A DNA stretch of 64,000 bases, from the NCBI RefSeq assembly GCF_000022205.1, contig NC_012029.1, positions 1,426,001-1,490,000 on the forward strand, in the 5' to 3' direction. The DNA is from Halorubrum lacusprofundi ATCC 49239. GTDB lineage: Archaea; Halobacteriota; Halobacteria; Halobacteriales; Haloferacaceae. Below, piece after piece: positions 25,702 through 33,726 of the stretch. Below the pieces are notes generated by a model that saw only the letters and a list, made by a program, of their open reading frames with translations, was not told where the DNA came from and made no database searches. The stretch's first letter is position 1. The number at the start of each line of letters is the position of its first letter. Both the position numbers and the translations under genes were made by a program.

Positions 25702-26490
25702 TCACTCCCGAATGAGGACGATCCCGTCGCGGAACACCGAGTGGTTCGGCACCACGTGCTCCTCGCCGTCGGCCTCGATACGGGTGACGAACAGGTCGAC
25801 CTCCTGGACGATCCCGCGCTCGCCGGCGACTCGCACCTCGTCGCCGATCCCGTACGGCTGTCGGAGGAGGAGGAACACGCCGGCGGCCGCGCTCGCGACG
25901 AGGTCCTTCGTTGCCAGCGCGGCGAACAGCACGACTGCGAGCGCGTACGCACCCAACAACACGACCAGCGCGAGCGTCTGCACGCCGACCTGCCCGAGCG
26001 CGATCAGGGCGGCGACGTACACGACGCTGTACTTGACGAGCGGCGGCAACACGCCGAGTTCGGGCAGCTTGATCCCGCGGAGGCGCTCGGCAACGAGCAG
26101 CTCCGCTTTGTCGCCGACGACGACTCCGACGATGAGGACGACGATGGCGACGAACAGCCGCGGGAGAAACGCGGCGACGCCCGACCAGAACTGTTCGAGG
26201 TAGTTGACGTCGGCAACCGTCAAGGCGACGATGACAGCGACGGCGAGGATAAAGTAACTCGACAGTTTCGCTAAGATCCGCACCGTCGACGTGTCGAACT
26301 CGTGGGCGGTTCGCTCGAAGGCGGTCCCCTCGATCACCTCCGGCACGCCCGCGCGGGTCAGCAGGCGGCGATTGATCGCGCCCACGACGTACGCCGCGAA
26401 CAGCCCGAACAGCAGCACGAACAGGGCGAGCCAGATCCGGTCGGGGACAGACGCAACGAACTCGGAGAGGGGTGTCGGTACCGCGGACAT
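25702..26490 (-). CDS. MscS-family mechanosensitive ion channel
   Basis: A 262-aa small-conductance channel. Helices at about 18-38, 75-95, 105-125 and 140-190 lead into the pore-lining segment ALAVVLFAALATKDLVASAAAGV, followed by the beta domain LRQPYGIGDEVRVAGERGIVQEVDLF and VVPNHSVFRDG. It ends shortly after the beta domain, without the larger C-terminal cage of E. coli MscS. It is 5 bp downstream of dacZ on the same strand, so the two are very likely co-transcribed, tying channel expression to c-di-AMP and osmotic control. Confidence 0.9.
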   Translation of the reverse strand: MSAVPTPLSEFVASVPDRIWLALFVLLFGLFAAYVVGAINRRLLTRAGVPEVIEGTAFERTAHEFDTSTVRILAKLSSYFILAVAVIVALTVADVNYLEQFWSGVAAFLPRLFVAIVVLIVGVVVGDKAELLVAERLRGIKLPELGVLPPLVKYSVVYVAALIALGQVGVQTLALVVLLGAYALAVVLFAALATKDLVASAAAGVFLLLRQPYGIGDEVRVAGERGIVQEVDLFVTRIEADGEEHVVPNHSVFRDGIVLIRE

Positions 26491-26495
26491 CGGGA

Positions 26496-27305
26496 TCAGT
26501 ACTCCTCCGGATCGATCTCCAGGACGAGTTCTCCCGCCTTAAACGCCCGCACGAGCCCGTCCGACTCGGAGAGGACGATCGCGGTCGCGTTCGTGTCCCG
26601 GGTGATCGCGCCGCCCGCCATGTGGCGCGCGCCGAGCCCCTTCGGAATATCGACGCCCTCCGCACCCGGTTCGAGGTAGCGGTACGCGGAGACGATCTTC
26701 CCGGAGTCGGAGACGACGAACGCGCCGTCGAGCCGCGAGAACTCCTTGAGCATGACGTTGACAATAGGGTCGCCGACGTGGACGTGCGACTTCTCGAAGG
26801 GGTTGTACGACAGCGGGCGGGACTTGTTCATCACCTTTCCCGCGTCGCCGACGACGAACAGCGCGCCCACCGGCTTCCCCTTCTGTCCCTTCTGGCCGAG
26901 TTCGATGGCGACCTCGAACACGTCGCGGATCACGCTCGGCTCCGCCCGGGAGTTGACGAACAGGTCGTAGATCCCGGTGTGGACTGTCTCATCGACGGTG
27001 ACGCGGATCACCGCGTCCGATCCGCCGTCGAAGACGGACGCGATACAGACCACTTCGTCGCCCTCAGAGACGAGCTCGGCGTCCATCGCCCCCTCGATGC
27101 CGAACCGGATCCGGTCTTTGACGTTGTCGAACGGGAGGGGAAGTTCGACGAACACCTCGGCGTCGACATCGTTGTCGGGGGCGACGACGACGATCTCCGT
27201 GTCGCCGTCCTCGAACCGATTAAAAAACGAGCTGGTCGGCGAGAACAGCAGCACCGCGTCCGCGCCCTCGACGAGATCGGATAGGTGGTCGGTGAGCGAG
27301 GCCAT
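26496..27305 (-). CDS. dacZ: Diadenylate cyclase DacZ
   Basis: A 269-aa enzyme making cyclic di-AMP from two ATP. The DAC domain is C-terminal: DGA at 193-195 in SRLDGAFVVSDSG and GARHMAGGAIT at 225-235 (the RHR-type motif with Arg-His retained). The N-terminal about 160 residues are the archaeal DacZ accessory domain, with a pyruvate-kinase-like look (PSVIRDVFEVAIELG). Length and arrangement match Haloferax DacZ, which is essential and dose-sensitive with an effect on osmotic balance (published for Haloferax). Translationally close to the MscS gene. Confidence 0.93.
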   Translation of the reverse strand: MASLTDHLSDLVEGADAVLLFSPTSSFFNRFEDGDTEIVVVAPDNDVDAEVFVELPLPFDNVKDRIRFGIEGAMDAELVSEGDEVVCIASVFDGGSDAVIRVTVDETVHTGIYDLFVNSRAEPSVIRDVFEVAIELGQKGQKGKPVGALFVVGDAGKVMNKSRPLSYNPFEKSHVHVGDPIVNVMLKEFSRLDGAFVVSDSGKIVSAYRYLEPGAEGVDIPKGLGARHMAGGAITRDTNATAIVLSESDGLVRAFKAGELVLEIDPEEY

Positions 27306-27405
27306 TATTTATAGGAACTCTCGGACGACGTATAGTCGTTGTGTCGGCGTCATGCGAGCGTCTGACATCGGAGCGACACGTCTCGAACCACTCGACCGGA
27401 GGGGT

Positions 27406-27495
27406 TCACCGACGCCGCCCCGAATCGTCGATACCGTCCCGAATGACGACTCACCGACGCCGTCCCGAATCGTCGATGCCGACCCGACCAGAGAG
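27406..27495. repeat. 45-bp tandem duplication at the 3' end of an MscS gene
   Basis: Two 45-bp units (27406-27450 and 27451-27495) share TCACCGACGCCG, CCGAATCGTCGAT and neighbouring bases. The right unit encodes the last 14 residues and stop of the MscS protein; the left unit, in the same frame beyond the stop, would encode nearly the same end (GIDDSGRRR and a stop). So the gene end has been duplicated in tandem. Confidence 0.75.
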
Positions 27496-28386
27496 TTCGA
27501 TCTCCGACGTGGGACCGATCGTGATTCCCTCGTTCTCGAATCGGCGCTTGATCCGACGAGCGTACTCCGACTGGACGACGAGGATGTCTTGCCGACCGGG
27601 ATCTTCGATCCAGTAATGGACGCGAACGGTGACCTCGCCCCCGAGTTCGTCGACATAGACCATCGGGGCCGGGTCTGCGAGAATTGCGTCGGTTGAGGCT
27701 GCGACATCCTTGAAGTGTCCTATCGCTTCGTCGATCTCGTCTTCGTAGGCGACCCCGAACTGCTGGACTACCCGATGGTTCCCCCGGCCGAACGGACGGG
27801 ATATCTCGTTGTTCGTCAGGATCGTGTTCGGGATCGTTACGAGTTCTCCGTTCTGCGTTTCGACGCGCGTGGTTCGAAGGGCGATCGACTGCACGACTCC
27901 CTCGCCGTTTGGCCACTCGATGTAGTCGCCGACGTTGAAGTCCGGGTCGAGTACTAAGGCGATACCGCTAACCAGCGAACCGATCACCTCCTGGGCTGCG
28001 ACGCCGATCGCCAGCGCGATAGCGCTGATGAGGAGTGCGGAGTTGCCGAGTACGGGGCCGTACCCAGCGACGCTTGCACCGACGAGGATGGCGATAACGA
28101 TGGCAACGATCTGGAAATACCTGAGCAAGGCGTTTCGAAGTGTGGGGTTGTTGTGGTTCCGCTGACGGAGTACCCGTTCGAGAACGGGCTGGATGAAGAT
28201 CCGGTTGAGTAAGACGACAGCGAGGAGACCGGCGAGGAACCAGCCGAGACGGACGACCACCGGCCAGTACTCGAAGAGCTCCGTGGGACCGACCTCCGGT
28301 TCCGGCGTCGTCGCTCGGACAACCGCTGGGGCCGCTGGGAAGACGGACCATCCCCACAGGCGACACGGAGGGGTGTGAGGGAACAT
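27451..28386 (-). CDS. MscS-family mechanosensitive ion channel (second paralogue)
   Basis: A 311-aa channel with an N-terminal hydrophobic segment, helices at about 45-65 and 90-110, a pore helix region ALLISAIALAIGVAAQEVIGSLVSG, and the beta domain (FNVGDYIEWPNGEGVVQSIALRTT; VTIPNTILTNNEISRP) followed by the alpha/beta C-terminal domain (VHYWIEDPGRQDILVVQSEYARRI in part). It is not closely related to the MscS at 25702-26490. It starts 2 bp after the stop of the membrane protein gene 28389-29366, so the two form an operon. The 3' end carries a tandem duplication. Confidence 0.9.
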   Translation of the reverse strand: MFPHTPPCRLWGWSVFPAAPAVVRATTPEPEVGPTELFEYWPVVVRLGWFLAGLLAVVLLNRIFIQPVLERVLRQRNHNNPTLRNALLRYFQIVAIVIAILVGASVAGYGPVLGNSALLISAIALAIGVAAQEVIGSLVSGIALVLDPDFNVGDYIEWPNGEGVVQSIALRTTRVETQNGELVTIPNTILTNNEISRPFGRGNHRVVQQFGVAYEDEIDEAIGHFKDVAASTDAILADPAPMVYVDELGGEVTVRVHYWIEDPGRQDILVVQSEYARRIKRRFENEGITIGPTSEIELSGRVGIDDSGRRR

Positions 28387-28388
28387 AA

Positions 28389-29366
28389 TTACGGAGGAAT
28401 AAAGGGACCGACCGAGACGGTTTTCCGGGCGACCGTCGCTGCCCTGAGGATATACGACACGAAAAGCGTCAGTGGGACGGTGACAACGCCGATGCCCAGA
28501 CTGACAACGATGGGAACCGTTGAGGGCGGAATCGAAACGGTATTTTCCCGGTAGATGAGTGTCACTGCGATCGTCGTGACGAACGCGATCAGTCCGGTGT
28601 AGACGATCATCCGCGAGAGTTCCGCAAAGTCCTGTTGGAGGGCGATCGTCTTGTAGAACTGACGGACGATGGCGATAGATTCGAGGAGCTCGTCGATCGC
28701 CTGCAACTCCGCCTGAACAGCCTCCGAGAACGACTCGGCGTATCCGTTCTGTAGATGTTGGATCGCATTCAGATTCACGGCGTATTCAGGTCCCAGGAGG
28801 ATGGTGAGCACGGAATCGACCTGGATGTTATCGTCGAGATGCGAGTCGATGTTTTCGCCGTACTCGCCGATGTCGCGAAGCGCGTTCGTCACCTCACTTG
28901 GCGGGTCCCAATCGCCGGACTCGTTCATCGCACGGAGGGTTGCGACCCGTTCACTCAGCGTCTGAGCGATGAGTGAGAGAAACGCAGACGGGTCGTTTGG
29001 ACTCGACGGCTGTCCCGCGAGGGTTGCGACATCCTCATGGAGTTCCCGCGCGCCATCGAGACGATCTGTCAGCGATTTAACCGTCCCAAACACACGTGAG
29101 ATGACAAGTTGATTTATCGAAAGAGAGATCGTAATTAGCGTTATGACACCGGCGGTAAGACCACTCGAAAAGAGCGAGTCGACAGCGCTGTCTGGCCCCA
29201 CAGCGAGCATATCGCCCCAGATTAGCGCTCCAATGATTCCGACGATACTCACGGTGATGCCGCTCGCGACAACACGTCGATCACCCTCCATAAGCACCCA
29301 CTCGACCACACGTTCCCAGGTGGTTTTCTCGTATACGGAACTCTCAGTTCGAATTTCAGGGGTCAT
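28389..29366 (-). CDS. Uncharacterised four-helix membrane protein, operon partner of MscS
   Basis: A 325-aa protein I cannot assign to a named family. Two helices near the N-terminus (about 35-55 and 70-90, the latter TAGVITLITISLSINQLVIS) and two near the C-terminus (about 252-275 and 285-308) enclose a long soluble region predicted to be helical (ELHEDVATLAG...). This topology resembles channel accessory or bestrophin-like proteins, but no diagnostic motif is seen. It is immediately upstream of an MscS gene with a 2-bp gap, so a shared role in membrane-tension or ion homeostasis is plausible. GC content is lower than in neighbouring genes. Confidence 0.65.
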   Translation of the reverse strand: MTPEIRTESSVYEKTTWERVVEWVLMEGDRRVVASGITVSIVGIIGALIWGDMLAVGPDSAVDSLFSSGLTAGVITLITISLSINQLVISRVFGTVKSLTDRLDGARELHEDVATLAGQPSSPNDPSAFLSLIAQTLSERVATLRAMNESGDWDPPSEVTNALRDIGEYGENIDSHLDDNIQVDSVLTILLGPEYAVNLNAIQHLQNGYAESFSEAVQAELQAIDELLESIAIVRQFYKTIALQQDFAELSRMIVYTGLIAFVTTIAVTLIYRENTVSIPPSTVPIVVSLGIGVVTVPLTLFVSYILRAATVARKTVSVGPFIPP

Positions 29367-29982
29367 AAGTCAGGTTACACAAGCGCGTTGAATCGGCGGT
29401 CGGCAGCCGCAAAAAGTAGTCACAGACAACCGTGTATGGTCCCTCTCGGTCAATACTATCGCCGTCGGGGTCGACGGTGCCGGTGTCGGTACGGTCATCT
29501 CGATGATCTGTCTGGCCGCCTGGCTGCTCAACGGGGACCAGCGCTGCTGTTGTTGGGTGCCCCGGCGTCGACTGGTCTCGTTCGCCGATCCGTTCCGGGT
29601 TGAGTGGAACTGTCTCCCGCTCTAGGGGTTCGATCGGAACGTCGCTCGCCGCTCACCTGGATCGACTGCGGACCGCCCGGAGCAGTTTCCGGAGGAGGTT
29701 GAGGGTGGTAATGACGCTGGACGCGTAGTACGCGAGTTTGAGTAGGCGCTTGATCATGACTCAGCGGAGAGAGGTGTTGGACGAGTATAATCAGGCGGCA
29801 TGCGAGCGCAAGCCCGTGAAATCGTCTCTCCGTGTACCGGCCACAGCGGTGGGCGTCGATACAGTGCTGAATCCCTTGCCCGCGCGACGAGAGTCACGAG
29901 CTGTACGACTGAGCGAACCGCGTGGTCAGGCGGCACACTGGGGATGAGGCAAATTTCGTTTTCGAAGCGGGCGGCCAGCTGC
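29367..29982. other. Gene-poor, probably decayed segment
   Basis: This 616-bp stretch has no convincing gene. A plus-strand frame of about 29391-29623 encodes one hydrophobic segment (TVISMICLAAWLLNG followed by RCCCW) but has no ATG or GTG in a sensible position, so it may be a gene remnant. A minus-strand frame is listed separately. Coding-type third-position GC is weak throughout. Confidence 0.5.
29653..29757 (-). CDS. Possible 34-aa basic hydrophobic peptide
   Basis: An ATG frame encoding 34 residues beginning MIKRLLKLAYYASSVITTLN and ending in a run rich in Arg and Leu. It could be a single amphipathic or membrane helix. Very short haloarchaeal proteins of this type exist, but the high basic charge is unusual for a halophile and no promoter stands out. 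It is listed only because it has a clean start and stop in an otherwise empty region. Confidence 0.25.
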   Translation of the reverse strand: MIKRLLKLAYYASSVITTLNLLRKLLRAVRSRSR

Positions 29983-30303
29983 CTACACCGACTCCTCCTC
30001 GCTGTCCTCCTCGGCTTCCGTTCTGCCGCCGCGGTCCGAGTAGTTCTTCCGGCCGATCGCGTCGTCACTGACCATCCCGATGATGCTCTGGTGTACGTCG
30101 TGGGCGGACTCGTAGGTGGCATCTCCCTGGGATTCTAACACCGTTTGGAGCGTCGCTGTGTCGTCTCCGAGCCCCAGCTCGTGGTCGCCGTACCGCTCCA
30201 GTAAGGTCTCCAGATCCATCGGGTACTCCTCGTCTTCAAGCTCGTCTGCGAGCGGACCGAACTCGACACCCTGCTCGCGGCTATCATCGTTCTGATCGGT
30301 CAT
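29983..30303 (-). CDS. DUF5789 family protein
   Basis: A 106-aa small acidic protein. The conserved pattern FGPLADELEDEEYPMDLETL, then Asp/Glu-rich linker, ESAHDVHQSIIGMVSDDAIGR and RKNYSDRGG at the end match the haloarchaeal DUF5789 family (a four-helix, MiaB-anti-anti-sigma-unrelated small protein of unknown function). The acidic C-terminal tail ends EEDSEEESV. A paralogue lies at 47776-48033. No operon partner. Confidence 0.8.
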   Translation of the reverse strand: MTDQNDDSREQGVEFGPLADELEDEEYPMDLETLLERYGDHELGLGDDTATLQTVLESQGDATYESAHDVHQSIIGMVSDDAIGRKNYSDRGGRTEAEEDSEEESV

Positions 30304-30397
30304 TGGTCTTGTAAAGTCGCGCCAAAGCCATTTACCCTCTGTGCCGGCGCTTGCCGGGTGGGAGCCACGTCCACGTAGGCGGCCTCAGCCAGAACGG

Positions 30398-30480
30398 CGG
30401 GCGCTCAGGCGCGATTCATAGAAAGATGATGCGGAAACCCACCGGGAGGGTGGGTGGACGCCGACGCTCAGGAGACACAA
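30398..30480. other. Hairpin-bearing intergenic segment, possible IS200/IS605-type end remnant
   Basis: Within the gene-free stretch 30304-30778 there is a 7-bp stem, ACCCACC (30437-30443) with GGTGGGT (30449-30455) and a 5-nt loop, flanked by GCGCTCAGG-like sequence on both sides (about 30398 and 30463). Haloarchaeal IS200/IS605 right ends carry similar CCCAC/GTGGG hairpins, but no transposase or TnpB sequence is present. Remnant status is a guess. Confidence 0.3.
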
Positions 30481-30509
30481 TCACGTACGATCGCAGCTTG
30501 ATGTTCTAT

Positions 30510-30620
30510 TCTTCAGATATATTCTCGTTCGAAACAGCTGGCCGCTGGAGAGTGTTTCTTGATCGACGACGGGAGGGATGTTGCAGTTTGTCGACAGCGA
30601 TACGGCATTTAAAGGTGTGA
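30510..30620 (+). repeat. Element B, copy 2
   Basis: Aligns with 23123-23237 over its whole length with scattered substitutions. The hairpin arms are imperfect here (TTCAGA and TTCGAA). The downstream flank continues to CACTTATAA at 30636-30644, so both copies of B are followed after 15-25 bp by a CTTATAA box. It lies 159 nt upstream of the Mn catalase start. Confidence 0.7.
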
Positions 30621-30778
30621 TCCATAACGCCGGTCACTTATAACTGAATTCTACCCAAAAGCGAGAATTGATCTCGAACAGACGTGGAAAATCGTCGGTT
30701 CTGCGGCGGAGGTGTCAAAATCACCCGGCATCCGCAGGCAGGACGCTTTTTTTGAATTCTGACGATCCGTTCAATACC

Positions 30779-31591
30779 GTGTTCTACCACGACGACCAAC
30801 TCCAGTTCGAGGTCGAAGTTGAGAATCCCGATCCTCACTTCGCAAAGATGCTTCAGCAGGCCATTGGCGGTGCTGAAGGGGAGATACGTGTCGCCCTACA
30901 GTACATGTTTCAGGCCTTCGCAGTCCCGGCCGAGAAACAGGAAATCAGACAGTTCCTGATGGAGACCGCAACGGAAGAGCTCGGTCACATCGAGATGCTC
31001 GCGACCGCCGTCGCAAAGAATCTCGAAGGAGCGTCCGAGGACGCTCGCGAGTCCGCCCGTGAAGACCCCATCATCGACGAGATGATGCGCACTGGCCAAC
31101 CTCGACAGGCGCTCTCGGCAGGGTTGCATGCGATGCCTGTCGACAGTAACGGCGTCCCGTTCACCGGCAACTACGTGGTCGCCTCGGGGAATCTGGCTGC
31201 CGACCTGTACGCGAACGTCATGGCCGAATCCACGGGACGCGTGCTCGCCACCCGGCTGTACGAGTTCACAGACGATCCCGGTATGAAAGAGATGCTAGAG
31301 TATCTCATCGCTCGAGACACGATGCATCAAAACCAGTGGCACGCCGCGCTAGAGGACCTCGGCGAACATCGTCCCGTCCCGGCGAGTTTCGATCAGGAAC
31401 AAGAGAATCAGGAGTACAACTACTCGTTCATGTCGACGACCCGTGAGGAACGAGACGACCCGAAACAGCCGTGGACGCAGGGCGAAGCACCTGACGGGAA
31501 GGGCGAATTCAGTTACACGCCTCGTCAGCCCGGTGGTGGTGCTCCCGATCTCAAAGCGGTGATTGACGAGATGTACAACGAGGTTCAGTGA
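30779..31591 (+). CDS. Manganese catalase
   Basis: A 270-aa di-manganese enzyme that dismutates hydrogen peroxide in the cytoplasm. Metal-ligand regions are EGEIRVALQYMFQA, ETATEELGHIEML (Glu and ExxH) and the second helix pair TMHQNQWHAALEDLG. The GTG at 30779 (VFYHDDQLQFEVEVENPDP) gives the standard family N-terminus; the frame is open further upstream to 30668 but that extension is non-conserved and basic. It is slightly less GC-rich than the core genes, consistent with an accessory gene. Monocistronic. Confidence 0.93.
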   Translation: MFYHDDQLQFEVEVENPDPHFAKMLQQAIGGAEGEIRVALQYMFQAFAVPAEKQEIRQFLMETATEELGHIEMLATAVAKNLEGASEDARESAREDPIIDEMMRTGQPRQALSAGLHAMPVDSNGVPFTGNYVVASGNLAADLYANVMAESTGRVLATRLYEFTDDPGMKEMLEYLIARDTMHQNQWHAALEDLGEHRPVPASFDQEQENQEYNYSFMSTTREERDDPKQPWTQGEAPDGKGEFSYTPRQPGGGAPDLKAVIDEMYNEVQ

Positions 31592-31667
31592 CCAACTCGC
31601 TCACGGGGACTGACTTCCGATATACCGGTGGGTCAGGCTCCGTCTCCCCCGCACACGCAGGCAACGG

Positions 31668-31676
31668 CATTAATAG
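31668..31676 (+). promoter_or_regulatory. TATA box of the proteasome-like gene
   Basis: CATTAATAG is centred about 29 nt upstream of the ATG at 31701, suggesting a leaderless transcript. Confidence 0.45.
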
Positions 31677-31700
31677 ACCAGCAGCAGTCCACAATCAACG

Positions 31701-32285
31701 ATGAGTACCGTCGTAGCTGTCGAGACGCCGACAGGGATCGCTATCGCCGGAGACACCCAAGTCGTCGACGGCGAGTCGGTGTCGTCAGATCAGTTCCAAC
31801 GCGTGTTCGACGTCAGGGGCGTCGGCGTTGGGGTCGTCGGCGAGTCGGGAGCGGTCCAGCAGTTCAGGCAGTGGTTCGACGTTGCGCTTCAAGATCGCGG
31901 GTTTGAAGGAGATGATACAATCGATATCGACGCCGTGGCTCGCATCGCAGCCCGGGAGACGGAGAGAGCGGGCGTCGACGCCGTGGTCGGCGCGCACGAC
32001 GACGACGGGGCAGCGAGCCTTCGACAGATCGCCTCCGACGGGCGCGTACTCGACAGCGGCGTGGCCGCTCTCGGTACCGGGAGCGCCGTCGCCCTCGGGC
32101 TGCTGGAGGCACTCGACATGGACGAGGCGGCAAACGATCCCGCCACAGCGGTGCGGAACGTACTGGAGACAGTGATGGAACGGGACGTTGACACCGGTGG
32201 CGAGATCGATGTCTGGACCCTCGGGAGCGCCGACCAGGCCGAGCAGGGCGTGCGCCGCTTCGGGGAAGAGGAGGCGGAACGGTGA
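31701..32285 (+). CDS. Divergent proteasome-fold (Ntn-hydrolase-like) protein
   Basis: A 194-aa protein with the look of a 20S proteasome beta-type subunit: strand TVVAVETPTGIAIAGDTQV aligns to the beta N-terminus including the Asp of AGDT, followed by GVGVGVVGESGAVQQF and ALGTGSAVALGLLEAL (the usual GSG helix start). There is no propeptide: Thr is residue 3. At the place of the catalytic Lys33 there is Arg (FQRVFDV). It is therefore probably not a standard proteasome subunit; haloarchaeal core subunits are encoded elsewhere. Function unknown. Confidence 0.7.
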   Translation: MSTVVAVETPTGIAIAGDTQVVDGESVSSDQFQRVFDVRGVGVGVVGESGAVQQFRQWFDVALQDRGFEGDDTIDIDAVARIAARETERAGVDAVVGAHDDDGAASLRQIASDGRVLDSGVAALGTGSAVALGLLEALDMDEAANDPATAVRNVLETVMERDVDTGGEIDVWTLGSADQAEQGVRRFGEEEAER

Positions 32286-32394
32286 CCGACAGCCGTTCCG
32301 CGAGTCGGGGCGGTCTCGCTCCGATACCCGTCGACGTCCCGGCGGCGTCACGCGCCACACGGCACGGGTCAGTCGCCCGGGGGTCATCGCTCGG

Positions 32395-32934
32395 ATGGTA
32401 GACGTGACCGGCCACCTGGGTATGGCACTGCTCTGGCTCGCGCCGGCGTGGTTCCTTCTCGACTATCGGAAAACGGCGTGGACGTTCGTCGTATCAGGCG
32501 TTCTCTTCGGGATGTTGCCGGATATCGACCTCGTCCTCGAGGGGATTTTCCCGACTGTCAAGCACCACGGGGTGTTTCACACCATACTCGCGGTGACGCT
32601 CATCGCCGCGGTCATCGGCCCCGTCGTCGGGAAAGTCGTCGAGGCGATCGCCGGTGGCACGGACTGGCTGTCCCCCGAAGCGGCGGCCCGCAGCGTCCGG
32701 TTCGGCTTCCTGGCGGTCTGGATCCCCGGACTCGCCCACGTCTTCGCGGATATGCTCTCGGCGCCGGACCTCGCCGATTCCATCGAACCGCTCTGGCCGA
32801 TCTACCAGGGCTCAATCGGTGTCGATCTCGTCTGGTACAACAACCCTGTAGTCAATTTGGGGCTCCTCGTCGCCGGCGTCGTCGTCAACGTTGGGTTGTA
32901 CCTGTACACCGGCGATCGGTCACCCACAGAGTGA
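32395..32934 (+). CDS. YdjM/DUF457-like membrane-bound metal-dependent hydrolase
   Basis: A 179-aa membrane protein. Histidines and acids of the DUF457 family are visible: DVTGHLGMALL, LFGMLPDIDLVLEG, HHGVFHTILAV and AHVFADMLSAPD. Four to five hydrophobic segments. The enzymatic activity of the family has not been shown; it is often called LexA-binding, inner-membrane-associated hydrolase. The ATG at 32395 lies 109 nt after the preceding gene. A paralogue is at 56907-57413. Confidence 0.8.
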   Translation: MVDVTGHLGMALLWLAPAWFLLDYRKTAWTFVVSGVLFGMLPDIDLVLEGIFPTVKHHGVFHTILAVTLIAAVIGPVVGKVVEAIAGGTDWLSPEAAARSVRFGFLAVWIPGLAHVFADMLSAPDLADSIEPLWPIYQGSIGVDLVWYNNPVVNLGLLVAGVVVNVGLYLYTGDRSPTE

Positions 32935-33086
32935 ACGGGACCGACGCCGCGGTCGAATGCGACCACTCGCACGGGCGCGGCGACGGCCGCGTTCGGCCGG
33001 GCTGAACTGTTCACGGGGTGAATCCACGAAGAAGAACTTGCGGACGCAAGCCCGAATCTATTATCCGCTGATTCCGTAGCTGTACC

Positions 33087-33365
33087 GTGATAAAATCGAG
33101 ACTCGGCCGACGGACGTTACAGAAGCTGGGAATCGTATCGACCCTGCTAGATGCCGTTTCGGCGTTCGCCCGCCGGGATGTCCGGACGGGGCTCCTCTTG
33201 CTCGGTGCGGCCATCGTATCGATATGGGTGCCGGGGTTGGGTGTGGTCGCCTCCGTCCTCACCCGACTCTACCGGAAATTCCGGCGAGGCCGCCGTCTGG
33301 CCCTCGGAGGGACCGAACTGATCGAACAGGGCGTGTTCCGCTCCGAGATGGAGGCGAAACGGTGA
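33087..33365 (+). CDS. Small uncharacterised membrane-anchored protein
   Basis: A 92-aa protein with a GTG start. It has a basic N-terminus (MIKSRLGRRTLQKLG), an amphipathic segment, one hydrophobic helix (TGLLLLGAAIVSIWVPGLG) and a mixed C-terminus (GTELIEQGVFRSEMEAKR). I recognise no family. It sits 46 bp upstream of the rubredoxin-like gene in the same direction and may share a transcript. Confidence 0.5.
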   Translation: MIKSRLGRRTLQKLGIVSTLLDAVSAFARRDVRTGLLLLGAAIVSIWVPGLGVVASVLTRLYRKFRRGRRLALGGTELIEQGVFRSEMEAKR

Positions 33366-33411
33366 CCCACCGTGTCTCCCGGACCGGGCGGCTACCAAGG
33401 AGGGATCGAAC

Positions 33412-33726
33412 ATGAGTAAGGATGTGGGGGCAGACCCGGATGACGAGCCCATCACTCCCGGCGAGACGGTGTACGACGAGGACGGACAGGTCCTCGGACA
33501 GGTCAGCGGGTACACCACCGACGGGTTCGAGGTCAAGATCGGAGAGGGCGGCTCAGCCAGCGGGGACGACGCAGAGACCATCCCGGGACAGGAGTTCGGC
33601 GAGGGGTACCTGATGTGGCGCTGTTCGGAGTGCGGCGAGATGGGCGACCTCGGGAGCGGGATGCCGGACACGTGTCCGGAGTGTGGTGCGCCAGAGGAGT
33701 CGATCTACGCGGTCGAAGAGGACTGA
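33412..33726 (+). CDS. DUF7130-family rubredoxin-like zinc-ribbon protein
   Basis: A 104-aa protein. The N-terminal half is a PRC-barrel-like segment (GETVYDEDGQVLGQVSGYTT); the C-terminal half carries two CxxC knuckles, MWRCSECGEMGDLG and DTCPECGAP, arranged as in rubredoxin, for one Fe or Zn. It ends in IYAVEED. This layout matches the haloarchaeal DUF7130 family. Rubredoxin-like proteins often sit near peroxide-detoxifying genes, and a manganese catalase gene is nearby. Confidence 0.82.
   Translation: MSKDVGADPDDEPITPGETVYDEDGQVLGQVSGYTTDGFEVKIGEGGSASGDDAETIPGQEFGEGYLMWRCSECGEMGDLGSGMPDTCPECGAPEESIYAVEED

Noticed and set aside
30668-30778. N-terminal extension of the Mn catalase from the ATG at 30668
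   Set aside because: The extension is basic and not like the family; the GTG at 30779 gives the conserved opening FYHDDQLQFEVEVENPDP.
32188-32394. In-frame upstream extension of the YdjM-like gene from 32188
   Set aside because: It lies inside the proteasome-fold gene in another frame and is Arg-rich. The ATG at 32395 gives the family start.
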